Shown here: one piece after another, positions 53,901 to 61,347 of the stretch | How the letters are laid out: the number at the start of each line of letters is the position of its first letter | Position numbering within the stretch: the first letter of the stretch is position 1 | Origin: Pseudaquidulcibacter sp964443435 | GTDB lineage: Bacteria > Pseudomonadota > Alphaproteobacteria > Caulobacterales > Aquidulcibacteraceae | Length of the DNA: 64,000 bases | NCBI GenBank assembly: GCA_964443435.1 | Contig: CAYUCW010000001.1 | Span: 1 to 64,000 of the forward strand | Reading direction: 5' to 3' | Translations under genes and position numbers: made by a program | Notes under the pieces: model-generated | The model's input: the letters and a program-made list of their open reading frames with translations, nothing else | Told to the model about the DNA's origin: nothing | Databases searched by the model: none

Positions 53901-54890
53901 AGGCTTTGTAACGGCTTCAAACTGTTTGGTGGTTTCTTTTAAAACAGTGAAGTGACGAACTGTACCAGAAACACCACCTATTTCTTGTTTAGGTGTCCAT
54001 GTTTTAAAATTATCAGTTGAGTCAGAATAATAATATTTTTTGTTTCTGTAATCATCAAAATAAATGCGCCAAGTTTTATCATCTAATTGAACAAGGCTTT
54101 GCCCTTCAATCCAATTACCCCAACCAGCCCAATCACCAGTTTTTTCAAAAACCCAATCGCCGTCAAGCTTGTCACTTGTAGCTAGTTCAACGTCTTTTGT
54201 GGTTTCATTTTTGGTGAATGCATAATATTTATTATTATTTTTAACGATAAAAGTATCTATAAAATTGTTTTGTAAACCTTTTAATGGCTCAGGATTTGAA
54301 AACTTAGTATAAGAATTATCAAGTAATTCTAATTTATATGCGCCAAATGGGCCTTTAGTGCCATTTTTTGATAATGAAACAATAATATAAGTTTTACCAT
54401 TATCATCTTTAAACCATTCTGGCGCCCAAACATTTGTAAGATTATCAATAGGAAGGGTGACATCTTTTAAATGTGTCCAGTCTCTTAAGTTAGAAGACTT
54501 TGCAACACCAAATGTCTTTCCGTCCCAATTTGTTGTATAAACTATATAATAAAAGCCATCTTCGCCACGTATTAAAGACGGATCTCTTAGTAAATTTGCT
54601 GGTGGTGTATAATTTTCGGACGCAAGACTTGTATATGTTTTGCCATCATTAGATGTGAATATTGATAATGTGTTTTGCGAAGTTGCCATGAATGACGACA
54701 TAATAAAAATATTGTCACTCTTGATTTCTTTTGAAACAGATGTGTAGCTAGTTTTTTCACTATCTGGAATAATTACTTGCCCTGGTAAATCTTGAGCATT
54801 TGCAAAGCCAGCGGTTAAGCATAAGCTTAGAGCAGTACTAAATAAAAATTGAAATTTTTTCGATTTTTTAAAATTTAGATAAGAATGCAT
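50985..54890 (-). CDS. Secreted GH43-GH35 fusion glycosidase (1301 residues)
   Basis: A large exported enzyme. After a signal peptide (1-32) comes a five-bladed GH43-like propeller (about 40-325) with catalytic candidates D103 (RDPSLI), the WAPE motif (155-158) and E262 (WIEGQSL). A GH35-type TIM barrel follows (about 335-690) with FAGEMHPFRLP, acid/base E492 in QLENELG and nucleophile E598 in FVAEIGAGWFDYWG. The remaining 600 residues are beta-sandwich/jelly-roll modules like those of LacZ-type beta-galactosidases. This suggests side-chain removal (arabinan and galactan) from RG-I, but the exact linkages are unknown. AGGGAAA precedes ATG 54890. Confidence 0.85.
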   Translation of the reverse strand: MHSYLNFKKSKKFQFLFSTALSLCLTAGFANAQDLPGQVIIPDSEKTSYTSVSKEIKSDNIFIMSSFMATSQNTLSIFTSNDGKTYTSLASENYTPPANLLRDPSLIRGEDGFYYIVYTTNWDGKTFGVAKSSNLRDWTHLKDVTLPIDNLTNVWAPEWFKDDNGKTYIIVSLSKNGTKGPFGAYKLELLDNSYTKFSNPEPLKGLQNNFIDTFIVKNNNKYYAFTKNETTKDVELATSDKLDGDWVFEKTGDWAGWGNWIEGQSLVQLDDKTWRIYFDDYRNKKYYYSDSTDNFKTWTPKQEIGGVSGTVRHFTVLKETTKQFEAVTKPKAPPATISFDKYSLMINGKREMFFAGEMHPFRLPSPDLWRDILQKMKRSGLNTVSFYFDWGYHSAKPGHYDFTGIRNVEKALEMAKEEGLYVIARMGPYVNAELSGGGYPGWMFRNRAEARTDAKDYKEASDEWMTQINAIIKRHQITNGTGNVILYQLENELGRLEPQNIRYMNHLREKAIKDGITVPLFHNAASRRPDWTPKNSTAPFANPGPTDIYAFDGYPGGTCLVDGTTGVPNRAPDWGIYGTNIPRVGSLASPNTPGFVAEIGAGWFDYWGSNGTYECTAKRQGAGYTRLFYGKNLINRISIHNAYMMFGGTSWGWLPGPMVYTSYDYGAPISEARIMRDKAFVMKQLGDFIQAATPVLSKMDKGDPIKASNENIQIYHNVNNEKQTHIYFVNHAQSDKTHREDFNFNITTKDGRFTLPSEGNMTINGQDGKTLLAAYEFERQYLVYSTSEIQTHFSHSNRDIALFYGRAGETGETALKYNSMPKIEILEGNAKHKFKDGILTLSYDHKQTNKVKITGGGRPELLLIITTDLVGQDYTIVKNKDKILTKSKAFVRDAILKNDILEITGDIKDKTNIEFYTDKNIKGVKFNNETIAFTKSKDGSFKTADIRGAEKIILPDLMGLNWKRRFDSLESKPDFDDSKWLKADLKSSSAGIATQFDRGQPVLTMSDYGFHHGDVWYRGKFKVTDNATQNLDLFWGGGGAGLIQVWIDGKFIGQQEHDTGRPFPETTDNFKIKLPDLKPGEHTISVMVRNNSHNWNLFADDQHKEGRGLVAASLSSNGIKRFQTPIDWKIQGNKGGEDIADLVRGPHNNGGLYGEREGWHLPVNKELDANWEKTKPDAAPIAAGTHWLKTNFKLDLPKDHDVQLGLGFGDINVPRSINENRVLIFINGWNMGQFISHIGPQRVFIIPPGIINHNGDNTIALAVTSDGKENNSLEKIQLLNLNSVRGGVKIEPVPQPKNLQR

Positions 54891-55083
54891 TAATTTTCCC
54901 TAGTAAAAAATGATTTAAAATACAAAGTGATTTTTATTTTTTATATTTTGTAATAATATTGACATTTACCATAAGATATTTCAATAAAAAAAATCGTTAT
55001 TGAGCAAAAATAGCTGCATAATGCTTGCAAATGGCTTAAATGCTCAGTTTCACTAATTATTTATCAAATTCAATCAGGTGCAT

Positions 55084-56397
55084 ATGCGGTATAATTTTAA
55101 TTTATGTTTAGTGATAATGCTTGCGTCACTTGTTTCGTTTAGCGCTTGTAATACAAGCACTGATAATATTGTATCTAAAGAAAATGTTTTAAATAATATG
55201 GATGGAAACACATTTAATTTTGATTTCGAAACTAAGTTTGTACCTAAATATAGTGATGAATTAGGCTATGGCGATGATTCATTCTTAAACGGAAATGAGC
55301 AAGCATTTAGTGTAAAGCTGCCGGAAGGTGACTATAAAATTGAAATAAAAGTCAAAGCTTTAGAAGATACTAAAGCAACTATCTGGAGCGAAGAGAGAAG
55401 ATTAATGCTTCCTGTTCTTAATCTTAAAAAGGGTAAAAATTATAATTATAGTATTTTGGCAAGCACAAGAAATACAAATGTCAAAATTAATAACAATAAT
55501 AAATTTATTGATTCTGAAGTGAATTTACGTGGAGATGATAATAAAAGCCGAATTTGGGATGATAAATTAACAATTTCGCTTTCGGGTGAAAATGTAAAAT
55601 TCCAAAACATTAAATTCACACCAATTAATCAAAGACGCATCTTACTTGCTGGAGATTCAACGGTCACAGATCAGCCATCTTCAGATTTTGCATCTTGGGG
55701 GCAAATGCTTCCGGCATTTTTTGGAACTGAAGTAATTATTAATCATGCAAGATCTGGCGAAGCTATGCGAAGCTTTATAGCTTCAAAAAGATGGGCGAAA
55801 TTATTAGAGCAAACCAGAAAAGACGATATTGTGGTTATTCAGTTTGGGCATAATGACGAAAAAGCACAATGGCCAGATTCTTATGCCGATCCCGAAATTG
55901 TCTATCCAAATCTTTTAAAACAATTATCAGATGAAGTTAAAGGTAAAGGTGCGTTTCCTGTATTAGTTACGCCTGTGGCAAGGCGTAATTTCACCAATGG
56001 CAAAATTAATAATACGCATAAGGGTTATGATGAAGCGGTAAGAAGAATTGCTAAGCAAGAAAATATTCCACTTATTGATTTAACTTTGAAAACCACCGAA
56101 ATGTATGAGGCTTTGGGGCCTCAAATTTCTCCGCAGGCTTTTGGAAATAAAGGCAAAGATGGAACTCACCATAATGCTTATGGCGCTTATAATATTGCAT
56201 GTTATGTAGCTTCTTCATTGGTTGAATTTAAAGATTTTAATTTAAAGCCTACCATGAAACTAATATGTGATAGTAAAAAGCCTTTGCCGCCTTCAGAGTT
56301 TCCGATAAAAGGAAATATATGGCCTAATATGCGTCCGCCAGAAATTATAACGCAGGGCAATGAGCCTGTTCCAGTAAATAAAACTAAAACAAATTAA
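55084..56397 (+). CDS. Rhamnogalacturonan acetylesterase-like lipoprotein (SGNH, CE12)
   Basis: A lipoprotein (lipobox SFSAC) with an N-terminal beta-sandwich of about 150 residues and a C-terminal SGNH hydrolase. Block I is LLAGDSTVTDQ, the oxyanion Asn sits in QFGHNDEK, and the catalytic pair is in DGTHHNAYGAYN. It resembles CE12 enzymes that remove acetyl groups from the GalA of rhamnogalacturonan. ATG 55084 is my choice; a GTG two codons earlier is equally open. It diverges from the GH43-GH35 gene and precedes rhaM by 13 bases. Confidence 0.85.
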   Translation: MRYNFNLCLVIMLASLVSFSACNTSTDNIVSKENVLNNMDGNTFNFDFETKFVPKYSDELGYGDDSFLNGNEQAFSVKLPEGDYKIEIKVKALEDTKATIWSEERRLMLPVLNLKKGKNYNYSILASTRNTNVKINNNNKFIDSEVNLRGDDNKSRIWDDKLTISLSGENVKFQNIKFTPINQRRILLAGDSTVTDQPSSDFASWGQMLPAFFGTEVIINHARSGEAMRSFIASKRWAKLLEQTRKDDIVVIQFGHNDEKAQWPDSYADPEIVYPNLLKQLSDEVKGKGAFPVLVTPVARRNFTNGKINNTHKGYDEAVRRIAKQENIPLIDLTLKTTEMYEALGPQISPQAFGNKGKDGTHHNAYGAYNIACYVASSLVEFKDFNLKPTMKLICDSKKPLPPSEFPIKGNIWPNMRPPEIITQGNEPVPVNKTKTN

Positions 56398-56410
56398 AAA
56401 GGGAAGTAAA

Positions 56411-56731
56411 ATGAAAACAGAAAAATATGCCTTTAAAATGCAATTAAAAGCTGGCTTTGAAGCTGAGTATAAAAAAAGACATGATGAAATCTGGCCTGAG
56501 CTTGCGGATATGCTTCGTGAAGCAGGCGTAAGCGATTATTCAATTTTCCTTGATGAAGAAACTTTGATTTTATTTGGTGTTTTAAGGCGCACCGAAAACC
56601 ATACTATGGATGCTTTGCCTGAAACCGCAATTGTCAAAAAATGGTGGGCATATATGGCGGATATTATGGATACTAATCCTGATAATTCGCCAATTGCAAA
56701 ACCATTAAAAGATGTTTTTTATCTGGAATAA
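56411..56731 (+). CDS. rhaM: L-rhamnose mutarotase
   Basis: A 106-residue dimeric ferredoxin-like enzyme that interconverts alpha- and beta-L-rhamnose. The motif YKKRHDEIWPEL contains the catalytic Tyr20 and His24, and KKWWAYMADIMDTNPDNSP is a family signature. AAGGGAAG lies before ATG 56411. It sits next to the acetylesterase and abuts the convergent DeoR gene end to end. Confidence 0.96.
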   Translation: MKTEKYAFKMQLKAGFEAEYKKRHDEIWPELADMLREAGVSDYSIFLDEETLILFGVLRRTENHTMDALPETAIVKKWWAYMADIMDTNPDNSPIAKPLKDVFYLE

Positions 56732-57541
56732 TTATTTTTTAGCTGCGAAAGGCACGATTATTAAATTTATTCCTGCATCTTCAAGCATTTTAACTGTTTC
56801 AGAATCTATTCCTGTATCTGTAATAATAACGTCAATTTCACTTAATGAGCAAACTGAAAGTGAACCTTGAGAGTGGAATTTTGATGAATCGGCAAGAACA
56901 ACAATTTGTTCGGCGCGCTCAAGTAATCTTCTTTCAGATTGCACTAAAAGACCATCTGTTTGCATTAAGCCATTCTTAGTAATGGCTTGGCAGCCAATAA
57001 AATAATGACTTGCAAAGAAATTATCGGTTACTTTATCTTCAAAAGTATTTAAAAGTATCTTTTGCTCTCTGAATAATTCCCCGCCCGGTAAAGTAATTTT
57101 TATTTTTGATTGGTTCAAAAGGCATTGCAAAATTGGAATTGAATTTGTTAAAACTTGCAACGGCTCATTGGGAATTAATGATGCCATTAAATAAGCAGTT
57201 GTACCGCCATCAATAATAATTGATTGTCCAGGTTTAATAAAGCTTATGGCTTTTGCCGCAATCGCATTTTTTTGCTCTGAATTTGTAATAAGGCTATCTA
57301 CAAACTCTGATTGCCCTTGAAGAAAATTAGTATTGGTTTCGCTTGAGTTATAAAACCCATTTTCAAGCCTAGTTGCACCACCACGAACACGTCTTAATCT
57401 GCCAAGTTTTTGAAGCTCTGTTAGGTCGCGGCGAATTGTAGCGGGAGATCCACCAGTTTTTTCAATTAATGCTTCGACTGAAGTGACTTTATCGGATTTA
57501 ATTTCATCCAAAATTATACGCCAGCGATCTTGTAAATGCAT
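56732..57541 (-). CDS. DeoR/GlpR-family transcriptional regulator
   Basis: A 269-residue sugar-responsive regulator: an N-terminal helix-turn-helix (SVEALIEKTGGSPATIRRDLTELQKLGRLRR) and a C-terminal phosphosugar-binding domain (AIAAKAISFIKPGQSIIIDGGTTAYLMA). The matching role in Rhizobium is RhaR, the DeoR-type repressor of L-rhamnose genes. It is encoded between rhaM and the sugar kinase, so L-rhamnulose or its phosphate is a reasonable effector guess. Confidence 0.88.
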   Translation of the reverse strand: MHLQDRWRIILDEIKSDKVTSVEALIEKTGGSPATIRRDLTELQKLGRLRRVRGGATRLENGFYNSSETNTNFLQGQSEFVDSLITNSEQKNAIAAKAISFIKPGQSIIIDGGTTAYLMASLIPNEPLQVLTNSIPILQCLLNQSKIKITLPGGELFREQKILLNTFEDKVTDNFFASHYFIGCQAITKNGLMQTDGLLVQSERRLLERAEQIVVLADSSKFHSQGSLSVCSLSEIDVIITDTGIDSETVKMLEDAGINLIIVPFAAKK

Positions 57542-57673
57542 AAAAATTAATCCTAATCAGTCATCGAATTCTATTAATAGCTACATTTAATATTTCAATT
57601 TTACTAAATGCGCAATAGCCGTGATTGAAAATGCTTAAAACTCTTGATGTAAAAGTCAAGTTTAAGTTTAATT

Positions 57674-59116
57674 TTATGCTACTAGTTCTGAATAAATGGC
57701 TTCATACCATGAATTTTTATAATTTCTAATTTGCTCTCTAAAGATTGGTTCTATAAGCTTACATGGCAGTGAAGCAGGGGGGAAATCGCCATAAAAACCA
57801 ATCATAGCGCCACCAAGTGCAACCGCGTCAATTCCTTCGATTACGTAAGTTGGTCCATCATATAATGAAGCAATCATTTGGCATAATAAATTATTAGAAG
57901 CTGCTTTTCCTTCTATGATAAGTGGATTTTTAGATCTTATATTATCAAGGCAAGTAATGCTCATTGCCGCCAAATAAAGTGTGCCAACCGCCGCCCTAAG
58001 CTGCAGATCTTCGCATTTTAAGTTTCGTATCTCTGATTTAGTGTGGGAAATTGGACCGCCCATGTCGACGAAACTAGGAATCGCCAAAGTTTTATCTCTT
58101 ATAACTTCTAAAATATGGTCAATTTTAATTTGTATGTCAGGGTGACCATTTGTAATAAGGCTAAAAGCTCTACCGCCCATAAATCTTGAGCTTGGAACTG
58201 GTCTTGCAAAAATATCGTAATTTACAAGTGTGTCATTAATCGATTTTAATTGATCATACTGCCTTTCTTGTGCCATGGCGATGAACCATGTACCAGTTGA
58301 AAGAACCGACGCTCTAGAGCTTCCAATGTTATTTGGTGGCGATAATATAACCGCGCTTAAAGCCGCATTTGAATCGTGAAGCCCAGTACAAACATTTATT
58401 TCATTTTCAATATTATAAGTTTGTTTTAAAGACGGCTTTAAATAACCAATTTTTTCCCATGCTTTTTTGAATTTAGGAAATTTCAAATCCCATCCTTGCG
58501 CATATACCATACTTGAAAAATCATTTTCATTTGGCGACCATAAATCAGTATGGCAACCAAATGAAGTAACCTCAGATGCGTAGCGACCTGTAAGCAACCA
58601 TGTGAAATATTGTGGTAAGTTTAATATAGCTTTAGTGCGTGAAAATAGGGTTTCATCGAGTGAAAATTGCCAAAAAATCTGTAATCCCAAATTTAAGCCT
58701 TTAGGTAAGCTTGGCGAATATGTTTCCTGATATTGCGGTCTTATTTTACGGTATTCATTTTTAATTTCAAACGGTATTTCGCTATCATAATCTTGAATTG
58801 GTAATAATAAATCATCTTTGAAGCCAATGAATGCACAAGTTGCGCCATGCGCGATTGGGATAATTCTATCAATATGATATTTTGTAGAAAATTTCGCAAG
58901 TTCTTTAAGGAACCAATCTAAGATACTATCAATATCAATAATATTATATAATTTAGCTTGATGAGTGGGTCTTAAAAAGGTTTTCTTTTCATGTACCATG
59001 CCCATTGTATCAATGACACTGATTTTTGTATGCGTTCTTCCCATATCAATAACAACACACATTGGTTCATGTGGGCTACCAATTTTGTTTCTATTTATCT
59101 TTGACTTAAAAGGCAT
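57674..59116 (-). CDS. rhaK: FGGY-family carbohydrate kinase, probably L-rhamnulokinase (RhaK-like)
   Basis: A 480-residue FGGY kinase; the phosphate 1 motif VVIDMGRTHTKISVID opens the domain, and GLHDSNAALSAV and STGTWFIAMAQ lie in the C-terminal half. The substrate is inferred: the divergent neighbour encodes an L-rhamnose isomerase, and rhizobial L-rhamnose loci have a kinase of this kind with a DeoR regulator. An alternative start is M19 (59062). The aldolase that would act on the product is not in the window. L-fuculose is the main other possibility. Confidence 0.78.
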   Translation of the reverse strand: MPFKSKINRNKIGSPHEPMCVVIDMGRTHTKISVIDTMGMVHEKKTFLRPTHQAKLYNIIDIDSILDWFLKELAKFSTKYHIDRIIPIAHGATCAFIGFKDDLLLPIQDYDSEIPFEIKNEYRKIRPQYQETYSPSLPKGLNLGLQIFWQFSLDETLFSRTKAILNLPQYFTWLLTGRYASEVTSFGCHTDLWSPNENDFSSMVYAQGWDLKFPKFKKAWEKIGYLKPSLKQTYNIENEINVCTGLHDSNAALSAVILSPPNNIGSSRASVLSTGTWFIAMAQERQYDQLKSINDTLVNYDIFARPVPSSRFMGGRAFSLITNGHPDIQIKIDHILEVIRDKTLAIPSFVDMGGPISHTKSEIRNLKCEDLQLRAAVGTLYLAAMSITCLDNIRSKNPLIIEGKAASNNLLCQMIASLYDGPTYVIEGIDAVALGGAMIGFYGDFPPASLPCKLIEPIFREQIRNYKNSWYEAIYSELVA

Positions 59117-59139
59117 TGCGCGTACTGTTGAAAATCCCT

Positions 59140-59184
59140 ATATTATATATATATTGAAAAAAATAAAATTGCTATATATAATAT
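59140..59184. repeat. A/T inverted repeat in the rhaK-rhaI divergent promoter region
   Basis: ATATTATATATA at 59140-59151 is mirrored by TATATATAATAT at 59173-59184. It could be an operator for the DeoR-type regulator or only A/T-rich sequence. Confidence 0.3.
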
Positions 59185-59241
59185 GTAATACATAACATAT
59201 AAAGCAAAATAATAAAAGTTACAAATCGTTAGGATAACTTA

Positions 59242-60498
59242 GTGAGCTTAGTCTATAATACCCATGATATACAAAGCTTTAATAATGAGGTTTCGCAAAC
59301 TCATTCTCGTGATTTTGCCTATGTGAAAGCTAAGCTTGAAGCCAATAATTTGTATATTGACGAAATTTTCAAAAAGCTTGATGAATTTGATCTTGAAATT
59401 CCTTCATGGGGATTAAGTATTGGTGGTACAAGGTTTGCACGCTTTGCTGAAAAATATGAGCCTAAGAATATTCAAGAAAAGCTTGAAGATTATGCGGTTT
59501 TAAAATCTATAAGCGGATTTACTAAGAAAATTTCCTTGCATTTTCCTTGGGATTTTTGTGATGATTACACAAAATTAAAATCCTTTGCCGATGAAAATGA
59601 TTTTGGATTTGGCGCGATTAATTCAAATAGTTTCCAAGACCAAAAAAATCAAAAATTATCTTATAAATATGGCTCTCTTACTAATGCAGATCCTGAGATT
59701 AGGACCCAAGCTATAAATCATAATATTGATTGTATAAAAATTGGTGAGATTTTGGGCGCAAATATGCTTAGCGTATGGATTGGCGACGGCAGTAATTTCC
59801 CTGGACAGATAGATTATAATCAAACTTTAAATCGCTATATTGAAAGTATGAAAGAAATTTATGCGGTACTTCCAAAAGGCTGGAACTTATTACTTGAGCA
59901 TAAATTTTATGAACCTGCTTTTTACTCAACCGTTATAAATGATTGGGGTACAAGTTTAATGTGCGCCAATTTAATCGGTGAAAAAGCGCTTTGTTTGCTT
60001 GATTTAGGCCATCACGCGCCAAATACAAATATTGAACAAATTGCTTCGCGTTTAGGTTCGGCTAAAAAATTAGGTGGTGTTCATTTCAACGATTCAAAAT
60101 ATGGTGATGATGATTTAGATGCCGGAAGTATAAATCCTTATCAATTATTCTTGCTGTTTCATCAATTTAGAGAAATTGAAATTTTCTGGCCTGAATTTAA
60201 TCCGACAATGTTAATTGATCAATCGCATAATATAACAGATCCTATGGAAAGTCTGATTGCTTCAATTGATGCCATTATTGCGTCATATATAAAATCATTA
60301 CTTATCGATACAGATTTGCTTCATGAGCATCAAAATAAAAATGATGTGATTATGGCAAGGCGTATTCTGGAGAATGCATATGAAACTGATGTTAAGCCAA
60401 TTATTGCCGAATATAGACTTTCTAAAAACAAGCCAATTGACCCAATAGCATTTTTAAGAAAAATTGATTATCGCGCAAAGCATTGTGCATCACGTTAA
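59242..60498 (+). CDS. rhaI: L-rhamnose isomerase (RhaI type)
   Basis: Metal-dependent TIM-barrel isomerase interconverting L-rhamnose and L-rhamnulose, of the Pseudomonas/Rhizobium RhaI class rather than the E. coli RhaA class. LLEHKFYEPAFYSTVINDWG, and the metal-binding LLDLGHHAPNTNIEQIA and GGVHFNDSKYGDDDLD motifs, are characteristic. Start is the GTG at 59242, with AGGAT seven bases upstream. The 418-residue length is normal. It diverges from the kinase gene. Confidence 0.93.
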   Translation: MSLVYNTHDIQSFNNEVSQTHSRDFAYVKAKLEANNLYIDEIFKKLDEFDLEIPSWGLSIGGTRFARFAEKYEPKNIQEKLEDYAVLKSISGFTKKISLHFPWDFCDDYTKLKSFADENDFGFGAINSNSFQDQKNQKLSYKYGSLTNADPEIRTQAINHNIDCIKIGEILGANMLSVWIGDGSNFPGQIDYNQTLNRYIESMKEIYAVLPKGWNLLLEHKFYEPAFYSTVINDWGTSLMCANLIGEKALCLLDLGHHAPNTNIEQIASRLGSAKKLGGVHFNDSKYGDDDLDAGSINPYQLFLLFHQFREIEIFWPEFNPTMLIDQSHNITDPMESLIASIDAIIASYIKSLLIDTDLLHEHQNKNDVIMARRILENAYETDVKPIIAEYRLSKNKPIDPIAFLRKIDYRAKHCASR

Positions 60499-60502
60499 TA
60501 AT

Positions 60503-61264
60503 ATGTCTTTAAGCCGAAGAAATATTTGTACTAGCTTTGTTTCATTTGCGGCCATATATCCGAATTTTTCAAATGCCTTTGCATTTAATAAGAAAACTGA
60601 ATTGGGTTTAGGTAAAATAATCTATGAAAATAAGCTTGAAAGCCAAAAAGATATAGCGAATTTCAAACTTGAAGGCCAAGCCAAAATAAGCTTTATAAAC
60701 AATAGACTACGTCTTGAAAATGCCTTGAGTTCTGAACTTGGTCAAAAATCAAACTTTGTATTTTGGTGCGATAAAATATTCCCAGATAATATAGAAATTT
60801 CTTGGGATTTTTACCCAATTAAAGAGCCAGGTTTATGTGTTGCTTTTTTTGCCGCAAATGGCATTGGGCAAGATCTATTTTCAAAAAACCTAAAACCAAG
60901 AAATGGTGAATATGAGCAATATGTAAATTCAGACATCTCAGCACTTCAAGTTTCATATTTTAGAAGGCGTTGGGAAGATGAAAGGGCGTTTCATCTTGTA
61001 AACTTGCGTTCTGCCCCAGGTTTTAGGCTTTTGTCACAAGGCGCGGATCCAATTCCAGATGTTGAAGATGCAAAGCCGCCCTATAAAATAAAAATCAGAA
61101 AATTTAAAAATCTTACGCAATTTTTTATAAATGATTTATTGATACTGGAGCATTTAGAAAAAAATACGAAAACCCCAAGTTCAGGCTATTTAGGGTTTAG
61201 GCAAATGGCGCCATTAATTGCAGAATATAGCAATTTAAAAGTCCAAGAATTAATAAAATTATAG
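60503..61264 (+). CDS. YesU-like protein (DUF1961) with possible Tat signal
   Basis: A 253-residue beta-sandwich protein of the DUF1961 family; YesU belongs to the rhamnogalacturonan utilisation cluster of Bacillus subtilis. The N-terminus MSLSRRNICTSFVSFAAIYP has a twin-arginine-like pair followed by a hydrophobic run, so export is likely. The body (IEISWDFYPIKEPGLCVAFFAANG to FFINDLLILEH) is concanavalin-like. ATG 60503 lies five bases after the rhaI stop. Enzymatic activity is not established. Confidence 0.75.
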   Translation: MSLSRRNICTSFVSFAAIYPNFSNAFAFNKKTELGLGKIIYENKLESQKDIANFKLEGQAKISFINNRLRLENALSSELGQKSNFVFWCDKIFPDNIEISWDFYPIKEPGLCVAFFAANGIGQDLFSKNLKPRNGEYEQYVNSDISALQVSYFRRRWEDERAFHLVNLRSAPGFRLLSQGADPIPDVEDAKPPYKIKIRKFKNLTQFFINDLLILEHLEKNTKTPSSGYLGFRQMAPLIAEYSNLKVQELIKL

Positions 61265-61347
61265 GCAGTTTTTTAATTTACAAATATGCACCTTTGTGAT
61301 TATTATTGATTATATTTGAAAATATAAAAATAAGACAAGGGTAAATA

